Both the position numbers and the translations under genes were made by a program. The notes below the pieces were generated by a model, which did no database searches, was not told the origin of the DNA, and saw only the letters and a list, made by a program, of their open reading frames with translations. Positions 12,712 to 19,143 of a DNA stretch of 37,998 bases are shown here, piece by piece. The stretch's first letter is position 1, and the number at the start of each line of letters is the position of its first letter. Source of the stretch: a virus; IMG/VR virus record IMGVR_UViG_3300044643_000282, positions 1 to 37,998 of that record. One strand, given 5' to 3'.

Positions 12712-14186
12712 GTTTGTGGCGTGAAGCATTGGGCTTGCCCCCAAAGGTACAGAACAAAGTAGCGAAGCGTTCTTATCACGCTGCGAACACAGGTCGGCTC
12801 TTTGCCGACTTTATGGCATCTAGCCGCAGCCCTGATAGTGAATTAAAGCCTGACCTAGTTCTGATGCGTAACCGTTCGCGTGAACTGGCGCGTAATGATG
12901 TTTACGTTAAGCGTTTTATGAACTTGCTGAAGACCAACGTGGTCGGTGACAAGGGCATGACCCTGCAAGTCAAGGCGCGAAACACGAACGGATCGCTGGA
13001 TTCCATTGGTAACCAAATTATTGAAGATGCGTTTGCCCAGTTTGCCCTTAAAGGCAACTGCACGGCAGATGGTCGCCTAAGCTGGATCGACCTTCAGAAA
13101 TATGTGATAGAAGCGACTGCGCGTGATGGCGAGGCTATTATCCAGATCGTGCCTAACCGTGTGTTTATTCACGGCATCGCATTTCACCCTATTGAATCTG
13201 ACCAGATCGATGAGCAGAAGAACGAGAAGCTTCGCAACGGACGCGAAATCCGCATGGGCGTTGAGGTCGATGAGTTCCAGCGTCCTGTTGCCTATTGGGT
13301 AAAGAAGCGCCACCCTGGTGATTCTGATTTCTCATCCATCTCAGGTAATTCGTCTAACCGCATTGACGCCAAGAATATCATCCACGTTTACGATCCGCTT
13401 CGCGCTGGTCAGACACGCGGTGAACCTTGGTTGGCCCCTGCCATGAGCCAGTTGAAGATGCTGAACGCTCACCGTGAGGCTGAGTTGGTGGCATCGCGCA
13501 TGGCTGCGTCCAAGATGGGCTTCTTTACGTCAGATAATGGCGAAGATGCCCCAGCCGACGATTACGACAATACTGTCCCGATAATTGATGCGGAGCCAGG
13601 TACATTCCATCAGTTGCCCAATGGCGTTGACTTCAAGCCATTTGATCCATCGCATCCAGCGACTGCATTCAGCGATTTCCAGAAGGGCATTATTCGCGGT
13701 ATCGCGTCTGGCCTTGGCGTATCCTATGCTGCGCTGTCGAACGATCTGGAAGGCACATCCTACAGTTCTATCCGTCAGGGTGCGCTGGAAGAGCGTGACT
13801 CTTACAAGATGATGCAGCAGTTCCTGATGGAGCATTTTGTCATACCAGCATACAATGCTTGGCTTATGCACGTTATGGAATTTGGGTTTATTCCAATTCC
13901 AGCATCGCGCTATGAAAAGTTTTCGTCTGCTTCAAGTTTCCGCCCCCGTGGTTGGCAGTGGGTCGATCCTCAGAAGGAAATCAACGCAGCGGTCACAGCT
14001 TTGCATAATGGCGTTATGTCGATGCAGGACGTTGCTGGTCAGTATGGCCGCGATGTTGAAGAGACATTTAGCCAGTGGCAGCGTGACAAGGAAATGGCAG
14101 ACGCTTTTGGCCTTGAATTGGCCTTCTTCCCGTTCGGTGCTAATGAAGCAATCAAGGGTCAAGATGAGCCGGAACCGATTGTTTGA
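12708..14186 (+). CDS. Portal protein, lambda family
   Basis: A 492-residue portal. It forms the dodecameric ring at the special head vertex, through which DNA passes and to which terminase docks. Family features are the YHAANTGRLFADFMASSRS N-terminal region, LVLMRNRSRELARNDVYVKRFMNLLKTNVVG, the acidic EVDEFQRPVAYWVKKRHPGD region, and RGIASGLGVSYAALSNDLEGTSYSSIRQG (about 325-355). Length and motif order match lambda gpB. ATG overlaps the previous gene (ATGA). No C-terminal protease is fused; that sits on the capsid gene. Confidence 0.95.
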   Translation: MSLWREALGLPPKVQNKVAKRSYHAANTGRLFADFMASSRSPDSELKPDLVLMRNRSRELARNDVYVKRFMNLLKTNVVGDKGMTLQVKARNTNGSLDSIGNQIIEDAFAQFALKGNCTADGRLSWIDLQKYVIEATARDGEAIIQIVPNRVFIHGIAFHPIESDQIDEQKNEKLRNGREIRMGVEVDEFQRPVAYWVKKRHPGDSDFSSISGNSSNRIDAKNIIHVYDPLRAGQTRGEPWLAPAMSQLKMLNAHREAELVASRMAASKMGFFTSDNGEDAPADDYDNTVPIIDAEPGTFHQLPNGVDFKPFDPSHPATAFSDFQKGIIRGIASGLGVSYAALSNDLEGTSYSSIRQGALEERDSYKMMQQFLMEHFVIPAYNAWLMHVMEFGFIPIPASRYEKFSSASSFRPRGWQWVDPQKEINAAVTALHNGVMSMQDVAGQYGRDVEETFSQWQRDKEMADAFGLELAFFPFGANEAIKGQDEPEPIV

Positions 14187-14239
14187 TTATTGCATGATTT
14201 GGTGTTATTGTTTCGCTGAAACGCTTTTTGGAGCAATTT

Positions 14240-16132
14240 ATGTCAGAAGTTGAAGAACGCGCTACGATCAAGGTCGAGATAGAAATCGACACTGAAGATC
14301 ATCCTGAAGTAGAGATGGTCGAGGATGTGGTTGATGAAGAGGTAGTGCCTCTTGAGGAAGAGCGTAAAGCCCCTGTCGAACTTCTGCATCGTGCAATTCA
14401 TATGCAGCCAAAGGCTATTTCGGAAGAGAAACGCACTGTTGAGATAGCTGTATCTTCTGAACTGGCCGTTGACCGCTCGTTCGGTAAGGAAATACTGGTC
14501 CATGAAAGCGGAGCCATTGATATGGGCTTTGTCGCTTCGGGCCGTGCGCCACTGCTTCTGGACCATGATCCAGAGCGTCAGATTGGCGTTATTGAATCCG
14601 TGGAACTTTCTGGGGACCGTGTTCTTCGAGCCAAAGTCAGGTTCGGGCGCTCGGCACTTGCTCAGGAGGTTTTTCAGGACGTTGTTGATGGTATCCGGTC
14701 GAATGTCTCGGTTGGTTATCGCGTCAACAAAATGGAGCGGTCCACGACGAATAAGGACGAGTATCTTGTTCGCTCTTGGTCGCCCCTTGAGGTATCTGTC
14801 GTTTCTATCCCTGCTGACCCGTCAGTTGGCGTGGGTCGTAGCGCGGTTGCTCTCGAACCCAAACCTACCATTGAACCATCCATCAAGAAGGAGTCCAAAA
14901 TGGACAACGAAGTAAACTTGGATGCGGTTCGGGCCGAAGCTGCTGAAGCTGCCGCTCGTAACGCCTCCGCAATCGTCGAACTCGCCGCTCGTCACAACAA
15001 GCGTGACCTTGGCGATGCCGCCCTCCGTTCGGGCAAGAGCATTGAGCAATTCCGTGGTGAACTGCTTGACGTAATCGGTTCGGACAAGCCACTTGCAAAC
15101 GAAAACATTGGCCTGACGAAGAAAGAAATCCGTCAGTTCTCGGTTGTTCGTGCAATTGCTGCTCTCGCCAACCCAACTGACCGTCGTCTTCGTGAAGCCG
15201 CTGCATTCGAGTTTGAAGTCTCGGAAGCTGCTGCACAGCGTTATGGCCGCGCTGCACAGGGCGTTATGCTCCCAACCGACGTTCTCGGCGTTTGGAAGCG
15301 CGACCTGAACACCAGCGATGACAACGAAATCGTAGCAACTAACTTGCTTGCTAACGAGTTCATCGACGTTCTGCGCAACTCCTCGTCCGTTATGCAAGCT
15401 GGTGCGCGTATGCTCCCAGGTCTTGTTGGCAACGTAGCTATCCCTAAGAAGACTGCTGCTTCGTCGGGCGGCTGGATCAGTTCTGAAGGCGGCGCTGCCT
15501 CTGAATCTGAACCAACCTTCGGCACGGTATCGATGGCTCCAAAGAATGTTGGTGCATTCACCGACATGACCCGCCAGTTGATCCTGCAATCAACCCCTGC
15601 CATCGAAGCACTGGTCCGTGACGATTTGACACAGGCTCTGGCCTTGGCAATCGATAAGGGCGCATTGGAAGGTTCCGGATCGTCCGGTCAGCCAACGGGT
15701 ATCTTGAACACCTCTGGTGTCAACAAGCCAACCGCGTTTGCTGCTGCTGTTCCAACCTTTGCTGAAATGGTTGCGATGGAAACTGCTGTTGCAGAAGACA
15801 ACGCTCTGTTCGGCAACTTGGCATACATCACGGACGCAGCCACTTACGGCGGTCTGAAGACGAAAGCCAAGGACGCTGGTTCGGGTATGTTCGTCCTCGA
15901 AGGCGGCGAAGCAAACGGTTACAATGTAATTCGTACTCAACAGGCAACTGCTGGTAACGTATACTTCGGTAACTTTGCTGACTGCCTCATCGGTATGTGG
16001 GGTGGACTCGATCTTCTGGTTGATCCATACACTGCTTCGAGCAGCGGCACTGTTCGTGTTCGTGCGCTTCAGACTATTGACGTTGCACTTCGCAACCCAG
16101 TCTCGTTCGCATACAACAACGACACGGTATAA
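14240..16132 (+). CDS. Prohead protease fused to HK97-fold major capsid protein
   Basis: A 630-residue fusion. Residues about 45-205 are the HK97-type (U35) prohead protease: LLLDHD with H109, NVSVGY with S157, and SPLEVSVVSIPA with E184, the likely His/Ser/Glu triad. After an acidic N-terminus (1-42) and a linker, Met221 starts the capsid part (410 residues): a helical delta-like region (221-300), then the HK97 fold to the C-terminus. I chose ATG 14240 (after GGAG) over a TTG at 14228. The AAGGAG before Met221 should also give free capsid. Protease-capsid fusions are known in related phages. Confidence 0.92.
   Translation: MSEVEERATIKVEIEIDTEDHPEVEMVEDVVDEEVVPLEEERKAPVELLHRAIHMQPKAISEEKRTVEIAVSSELAVDRSFGKEILVHESGAIDMGFVASGRAPLLLDHDPERQIGVIESVELSGDRVLRAKVRFGRSALAQEVFQDVVDGIRSNVSVGYRVNKMERSTTNKDEYLVRSWSPLEVSVVSIPADPSVGVGRSAVALEPKPTIEPSIKKESKMDNEVNLDAVRAEAAEAAARNASAIVELAARHNKRDLGDAALRSGKSIEQFRGELLDVIGSDKPLANENIGLTKKEIRQFSVVRAIAALANPTDRRLREAAAFEFEVSEAAAQRYGRAAQGVMLPTDVLGVWKRDLNTSDDNEIVATNLLANEFIDVLRNSSSVMQAGARMLPGLVGNVAIPKKTAASSGGWISSEGGAASESEPTFGTVSMAPKNVGAFTDMTRQLILQSTPAIEALVRDDLTQALALAIDKGALEGSGSSGQPTGILNTSGVNKPTAFAAAVPTFAEMVAMETAVAEDNALFGNLAYITDAATYGGLKTKAKDAGSGMFVLEGGEANGYNVIRTQQATAGNVYFGNFADCLIGMWGGLDLLVDPYTASSSGTVRVRALQTIDVALRNPVSFAYNNDTV
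14888..14902 (+). promoter_or_regulatory. Internal ribosome-binding site for free major capsid protein
   Basis: AAGGAG (14888-14893), a 6-base gap and ATG (14900-14902) lie in frame inside the protease-capsid gene, exactly at the protease/capsid boundary (Met221, MDNEVNLD). The spacing and strength are ideal. Translation from here would make a 410-residue capsid protein without protease. This would explain how hundreds of capsid subunits are made relative to few protease copies. Seen in sequence; use is inferred. Confidence 0.7.
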
Positions 16133-16140
16133 GTAATGTT

Positions 16141-16173
16141 GAGGGCTGATATTTGGAAGTCGTATCAGCCCTC
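16141..16173 (+). other. Perfect 11-bp hairpin just after the capsid gene
   Basis: GAGGGCTGATA (16141-16151) and TATCAGCCCTC (16163-16173) are exact complements with an 11-base loop, 8 bases after the capsid stop. No T-run follows, so full termination is unlikely. It may attenuate transcription, or protect or end the capsid message, giving more capsid than downstream transcript. Confidence 0.65.
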
Positions 16174-16192
16174 GACTTCTTTGGAGAATGAT

Positions 16193-16429
16193 ATGCAATA
16201 CAAGTGCATTCGTGGCGTAATAACATCGCAAGGCCCATTGGCTATTGGTGACGTTACTACTCTTCCACACAGCGAAGCTTTGGTGCTTATCGCTCATAAG
16301 AAAATCGAAATCTTTGAAGAGGCAGTCCGTGTGGCTGAAGCACCAAAGGTTGAGCATCGTGATCCTGTAGCTACAGAAATAGAAAATCACGATCCTGTCA
16401 TTAAGCGCAGTTCCAAGAATGGGGATTGA
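16193..16429 (+). CDS. Hypothetical head-region protein, 78 residues
   Basis: Starts MQYKCIRGVITSQG at ATG 16193 after GGAG (preferred over an upstream in-frame start at 16136, which would lie across the hairpin). It has a small beta-like first half (GVITSQGPLAIGDVTTLPHSEALVLIAHKKIEIFE) and a charged His/Asp/Glu tail with a near-repeat (EHRDPVATEI, ENHDPVI). Similar small proteins follow capsid genes in many phages and may be head-fibre or linker proteins. The downstream gene overlaps by 11 bases. Function unknown. Confidence 0.6.
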   Translation: MQYKCIRGVITSQGPLAIGDVTTLPHSEALVLIAHKKIEIFEEAVRVAEAPKVEHRDPVATEIENHDPVIKRSSKNGD

Positions 16430-16730
16430 ATCCGCCGCTGACATTCTCGATTTCTTTGAAGTCGATGATTTTGCAGACACTGCCACTTACACAATAGTAG
16501 GTGGCAGTGCCGCCTCTGTTAATGGTATCTTTGATGCCCCTCAAGCCAGCCGTGGCGCAACAGACCTGATGGACATTACAATTCCATCACCGCAGTTTGT
16601 TTGCCGCACTGCTGACGTACCTTACGCCTCTGACGGCGATGAAATTATCATTCGCTCTGTTGCGTATAACGTGCGAGTCGTGCTGACAGACGGCACAGGT
16701 GTATCGACGCTTATACTCGAAAAGGTGTAA
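16419..16730 (+). CDS. Head-tail joining protein, gpFII-like
   Basis: A 103-residue protein with a pattern typical of gpFII-like connectors: an N-terminal DILDFFEVDDFADTATYTIVGG, then NGIFDAPQ, a P-rich strand IPSPQFVCRTADV, GDEIIIRSVAYNVRVVLTDGTGVSTLILEK at the end. These small beta-barrels sit at the head-tail interface after the head-closure protein. Location between capsid and tail-terminator genes agrees. Start overlaps the previous gene by 11 bases. Assignment rests on motif and order. Confidence 0.75.
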   Translation: MGIESAADILDFFEVDDFADTATYTIVGGSAASVNGIFDAPQASRGATDLMDITIPSPQFVCRTADVPYASDGDEIIIRSVAYNVRVVLTDGTGVSTLILEKV

Positions 16731-16731
16731 C

Positions 16732-17238
16732 ATGGCTCACGTTCGGCAGCAGATCAGGGACTATGTTGCCGACCTGTTGGTAAACTTTATCTTTGATAGA
16801 TTTGGTATTGTGATCCAAGATCGTTTTAGCGTTAATCTTGAGGCTAGGCCTGGTGGTGAAACAGGCACTCTTTATAAGTTTCGTCGTTATGCGCTTGATG
16901 ATGCACAGCTTCCGGCCTTGATCGTTTACACCACAAACGATGTCACAAGCCTTGCCACCATTGGTAGCCGCACCTTGTCTCATAACCTTGAACTAAGGGT
17001 CGATGTTATCAATAAAGGATCAAGCCTAAACATTTTTGAAAACATAGAAAGTTTCTGCGCAGAATTGAATGGCACGATTGAAACTGACTACAGCTTCAAC
17101 GGGTTGGTTAAAAGCTGTGTTTTGACGCAGTCAGATTTTAGTGTCGATACAACTGGCGAAAAGGCAATTGGCACTGGTAAAATGATTTTTGATGTTAGGT
17201 ATATGACCGCCATCGATAACTGCCAGGTGTCTATTTAA
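16732..17238 (+). CDS. Tail terminator/completion-like protein, copy 1
   Basis: A 168-residue protein starting MAHVRQQIRDYV (ATG 16732, two bases after the preceding stop; an earlier in-frame start at 16699 would overlap the gpFII-like gene). The RQQIRDYVADLL opening, YALDDAQLPALIVYTTND, and strand-rich body match tail terminator (gpU-like) proteins that cap the tail tube. It has a clear paralogue directly downstream (17238) sharing YALDDA-x-LPA, NSLATIG/TSLATIG and GLVKSC-x-L-x-QSD. It is about 20 residues longer than copy 2, with an extra segment around residues 13-35. Confidence 0.7.
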   Translation: MAHVRQQIRDYVADLLVNFIFDRFGIVIQDRFSVNLEARPGGETGTLYKFRRYALDDAQLPALIVYTTNDVTSLATIGSRTLSHNLELRVDVINKGSSLNIFENIESFCAELNGTIETDYSFNGLVKSCVLTQSDFSVDTTGEKAIGTGKMIFDVRYMTAIDNCQVSI

Positions 17239-17681
17239 TGTCGCACATTAATAACCAGATACGCGACCGAATCGCTACAATCATTGGTGCGCTGCCTTTC
17301 TTCTCTGGCCGCGTATACAAGATGCGATCCTATGCGCTGGATGATGCCAAGCTGCCAGCAGCGATAATTTATACAAACAGCCAAACCAATTCATTGGCAA
17401 CCATAGGTACAAAGACATCTATGGGTTCACTGCAACTATATGTTGAGATATTTATTAAGGGTTCAAGCGCGACCATCGTAAACCAGATAGATGATGCCTG
17501 TGTTTTGATTGAGGACGCGATTGGCTCTGATTTCCAGTTGTCAGGATTAGTGAAAAGCTGTATTCTATCGCAGTCTGACGTTGACATTAATGTTGAAGGC
17601 GAGAAGCCAGTTGCTAATGCACGGTTGTCTTACGCAGTCCAATATGTTACGCTTCTTGCTGATCTGGAGACACCGCGATGA
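17238..17681 (+). CDS. Tail terminator/completion-like protein, copy 2
   Basis: A 147-residue paralogue of the preceding gene, opened by a TAATG overlap. Shared features are the N-terminal NNQIRDRIATI helix, YKMRSYALDDAKLPAAIIYTN, NSLATIGTKTS, IFIKGSSATIV, and GLVKSCILSQSD. Divergence is greatest in the loops. The two copies lie in tandem, suggesting gene duplication. They may form a mixed ring, or one may act in head-tail joining. Function is inferred from order and the gpU-like N-terminus. Confidence 0.7.
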   Translation: MSHINNQIRDRIATIIGALPFFSGRVYKMRSYALDDAKLPAAIIYTNSQTNSLATIGTKTSMGSLQLYVEIFIKGSSATIVNQIDDACVLIEDAIGSDFQLSGLVKSCILSQSDVDINVEGEKPVANARLSYAVQYVTLLADLETPR

Positions 17682-17824
17682 AGATGGTCAAAGTTTACAA
17701 CGCCCAAGGCGATGAAATACTCGCTTGTGAGGTCGATCTGGCAAATTACCAATCCAAGGGTTGGGATGTAAAGAAGGCTGCAAAGCCGAAGGTTCAAGCA
17801 GAGAAAGTCGAGGAGTCTGAGTAA
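17678..17824 (+). CDS. Small charged protein, 48 residues
   Basis: Begins MKMVKVYNAQGDEI and ends in a Lys/Glu-rich tail. It is linked by ATGA to the tail-terminator copy and by TAATG to the tail-tube gene. Such short proteins with one beta hairpin (EVDLANYQSKGW) between terminator and tube genes are seen in other siphoviruses, but their role is unknown. Tight coupling at both ends supports it as real. Confidence 0.65.
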   Translation: MKMVKVYNAQGDEILACEVDLANYQSKGWDVKKAAKPKVQAEKVEESE

Positions 17825-18222
17825 TGGCTACGCATACCGGAAGTGAAGGCACAGTCCGTGTTGGACTTAACGCCATTGCAGAGATTCGTTCGTATTCTTT
17901 GGAAGAAACGGCTGATACCGTCGAAGACTCAAGTATGGGTGACGCATATAGAAGTTTCAAAACCACGCTGAAGGGATGGTCTGGTTCTGTTGACGTATTC
18001 TGGGATGAGACTGACACCAATGGCCAAGTTGCTATGACTGTAGGCACGGAAGTAACCATTAACTTCTTCCCCGAAGGTGCAACGGCTGGAGCATCTGAAA
18101 AGTATTACTCTGGCACTGCTATTGTCACTGGTCGCACAGTTACTGGTAGCTTTGACGGTATGGTCGAATCCACAATCACGCTTCAAGGCACTGGTGCTTT
18201 GTCGCTGCTCACCTTGGCGTAA
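17824..18222 (+). CDS. Major tail tube protein, copy 1
   Basis: A 132-residue tail tube protein of the family beginning MATHTGSEGTVRVG. Typical features are the EIRSYSLEETADTVEDSSMGD segment, GWSGSVDVFWDETD, the EGATAG loop and TGSFDGMVESTITLQGTGAL at the end. These proteins stack as hexamer rings to make the tube. It is nearly the same as the next gene (18233), differing mainly in loops and the C-terminus. Start overlaps the previous stop (TAATG). Confidence 0.9.
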   Translation: MATHTGSEGTVRVGLNAIAEIRSYSLEETADTVEDSSMGDAYRSFKTTLKGWSGSVDVFWDETDTNGQVAMTVGTEVTINFFPEGATAGASEKYYSGTAIVTGRTVTGSFDGMVESTITLQGTGALSLLTLA

Positions 18223-18232
18223 GGACACTTAA

Positions 18233-18625
18233 ATGGCTACTCACACTGGTTCTGAAGGCACTGTTCGCGTTGGCGCAACTAATGCTGTTCTTGAAATCCG
18301 CTCTTATTCGGTCGAAGAAACCGCCGATACCGTCGAAGACTCAAGCATGGGCGACGGATACCGCAGTTTTAAGACCACTTTGAAAGGTTGGTCTGGTTCG
18401 GTTGATGTGTTCTGGGATGAGTTGGACACCACAGGTCAGGGCGCATTGGTTCCTGGATCAGAAGTCAATGTCCGCTTCTACCCAGAAGGTACGACGACAG
18501 GCGATCTTTACTACACAGGTCAAGCCATTGTAACGGGCAAGACTATCACCGGCAGCTTCGATGGTATGGTGGAATCCACTATCACTGTTCAAGGAACAGG
18601 GGCTTTGACCAGCGCGGCTGTATAA
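18233..18625 (+). CDS. Major tail tube protein, copy 2
   Basis: A 130-residue tandem paralogue of copy 1 with an AAGGAC ribosome site and a 10-base gap. The cores are almost identical (MATHTGSEGTVRVG; TLKGWSGSVDVFWDE; GSFDGMVESTIT). Differences cluster at ATNAVL after position 14, in the LDTTGQGALVPGSE segment, a shorter 'TTGD' loop, and the final residues. The tube may be mixed, or one copy may be decorative or adapter. Which is the main tube protein cannot be told. Confidence 0.9.
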   Translation: MATHTGSEGTVRVGATNAVLEIRSYSVEETADTVEDSSMGDGYRSFKTTLKGWSGSVDVFWDELDTTGQGALVPGSEVNVRFYPEGTTTGDLYYTGQAIVTGKTITGSFDGMVESTITVQGTGALTSAAV

Positions 18626-18640
18626 TTAAAGGATATTAAT

Positions 18641-18979
18641 ATGAGTATTGCCAAGCGCATTGCAGAGCGAACATCGAATAAGCGTCACATCGACGTTGCA
18701 GAATGGGGTGATGAAGGTAAGCCAGAGAAGGTCTATTATGGCCCTCTGCTTGCTGGTGAACTGAACCGCATTCAGCGCAAGCACCCTAACTTTTTAAGTT
18801 CGACATCATTCGATGCAATGGTTGACCTTATCATTCTTAAATCTGAGAATGGCCAAGGTGAAAAGCTGTTTACGCTTGAGGATAAAGCTATCCTGATGCG
18901 TGAAGAAGTATCTGTGATCTCTACTGTTGCCGCCGCATTTATGAGCGGTGACAGTGTAGAGGAGCAGGAAAAAAACTAA
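18641..18979 (+). CDS. Tail assembly chaperone (gpG-like, non-frameshifted form)
   Basis: A 112-residue chaperone: SIAKRIAERTSNKRHIDVAEWGDEG, PLLAGELNRIQRKHPNFL, then a helical region ending EEQEKN. It occupies the place of lambda gpG, between tube and tape measure, and its last codons carry the slippery A AAA AAC. It coats or guides the tape measure in tail assembly with its frameshifted partner. No database match was checked, but gene order and frameshift signal make this call strong. Confidence 0.85.
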   Translation: MSIAKRIAERTSNKRHIDVAEWGDEGKPEKVYYGPLLAGELNRIQRKHPNFLSSTSFDAMVDLIILKSENGQGEKLFTLEDKAILMREEVSVISTVAAAFMSGDSVEEQEKN

Positions 18980-19022
18980 GAAACGATCCGCTTAGGTATA
19001 ACCTTCTTACCTTGGCGGATCG
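18970..19022 (+). promoter_or_regulatory. Programmed -1 ribosomal frameshift signal
   Basis: The slippery heptamer A AAA AAC (18970-18976) sits in the correct frame (GAA AAA AAC TAA) right before the stop. Seven bases after it a stem begins: CGATCCGC (18984-18991) pairs with GCGGATCG (19015-19022), and an inner AGGTA (18994-18998) pairs with TACCT (19008-19012) across a small internal loop. Slippage gives the GT form. A complete canonical signal seen directly in sequence. Confidence 0.9.
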
Positions 19023-19143
19023 GCTTGGCAAAACCATTGCAGAGATTGAACTTATTTCAATTGAAGAGTATAATGAATGGGTCGCTTATTTTAACCTGAG
19101 CGAAGAAAGGCAAAAGCGTGGCGGCCCAAGACCAAAGAATTGA
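18976..19143 (+). CDS. Tail assembly chaperone T-part, translated only by -1 frameshift
   Basis: After slippage the -1 frame continues 55 codons from CTA (18976) to TGA (19141-19143), giving a 167-residue GT fusion. The extension has lambda T-like features: LLTLADRLGKTIAEIELISIEEYNEWVAYFNL, with the classic TIAE...EYNEW pattern. It has no good start of its own and overlaps the tape measure start by 26 bases. This agrees with translation from the upstream gene only. GT links the tape measure to the tube protein in the lambda model. Confidence 0.88.
   Translation, partial: LRNDPLRYNLLTLADRLGKTIAEIELISIEEYNEWVAYFNLSEERQKRGGPRPKN

Noticed and set aside
14182-14229. GTTTC-GCT-GAAAC hairpin with T-run before the protease-capsid gene
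   Set aside because: Stem of only 5 bp and overlapping the ribosome-site region; too weak to call a terminator.
14822-15589. 255-codon minus-strand frame within the capsid gene
   Set aside because: Antisense to a certain capsid protein and unlike any known protein; shadow of codon bias.
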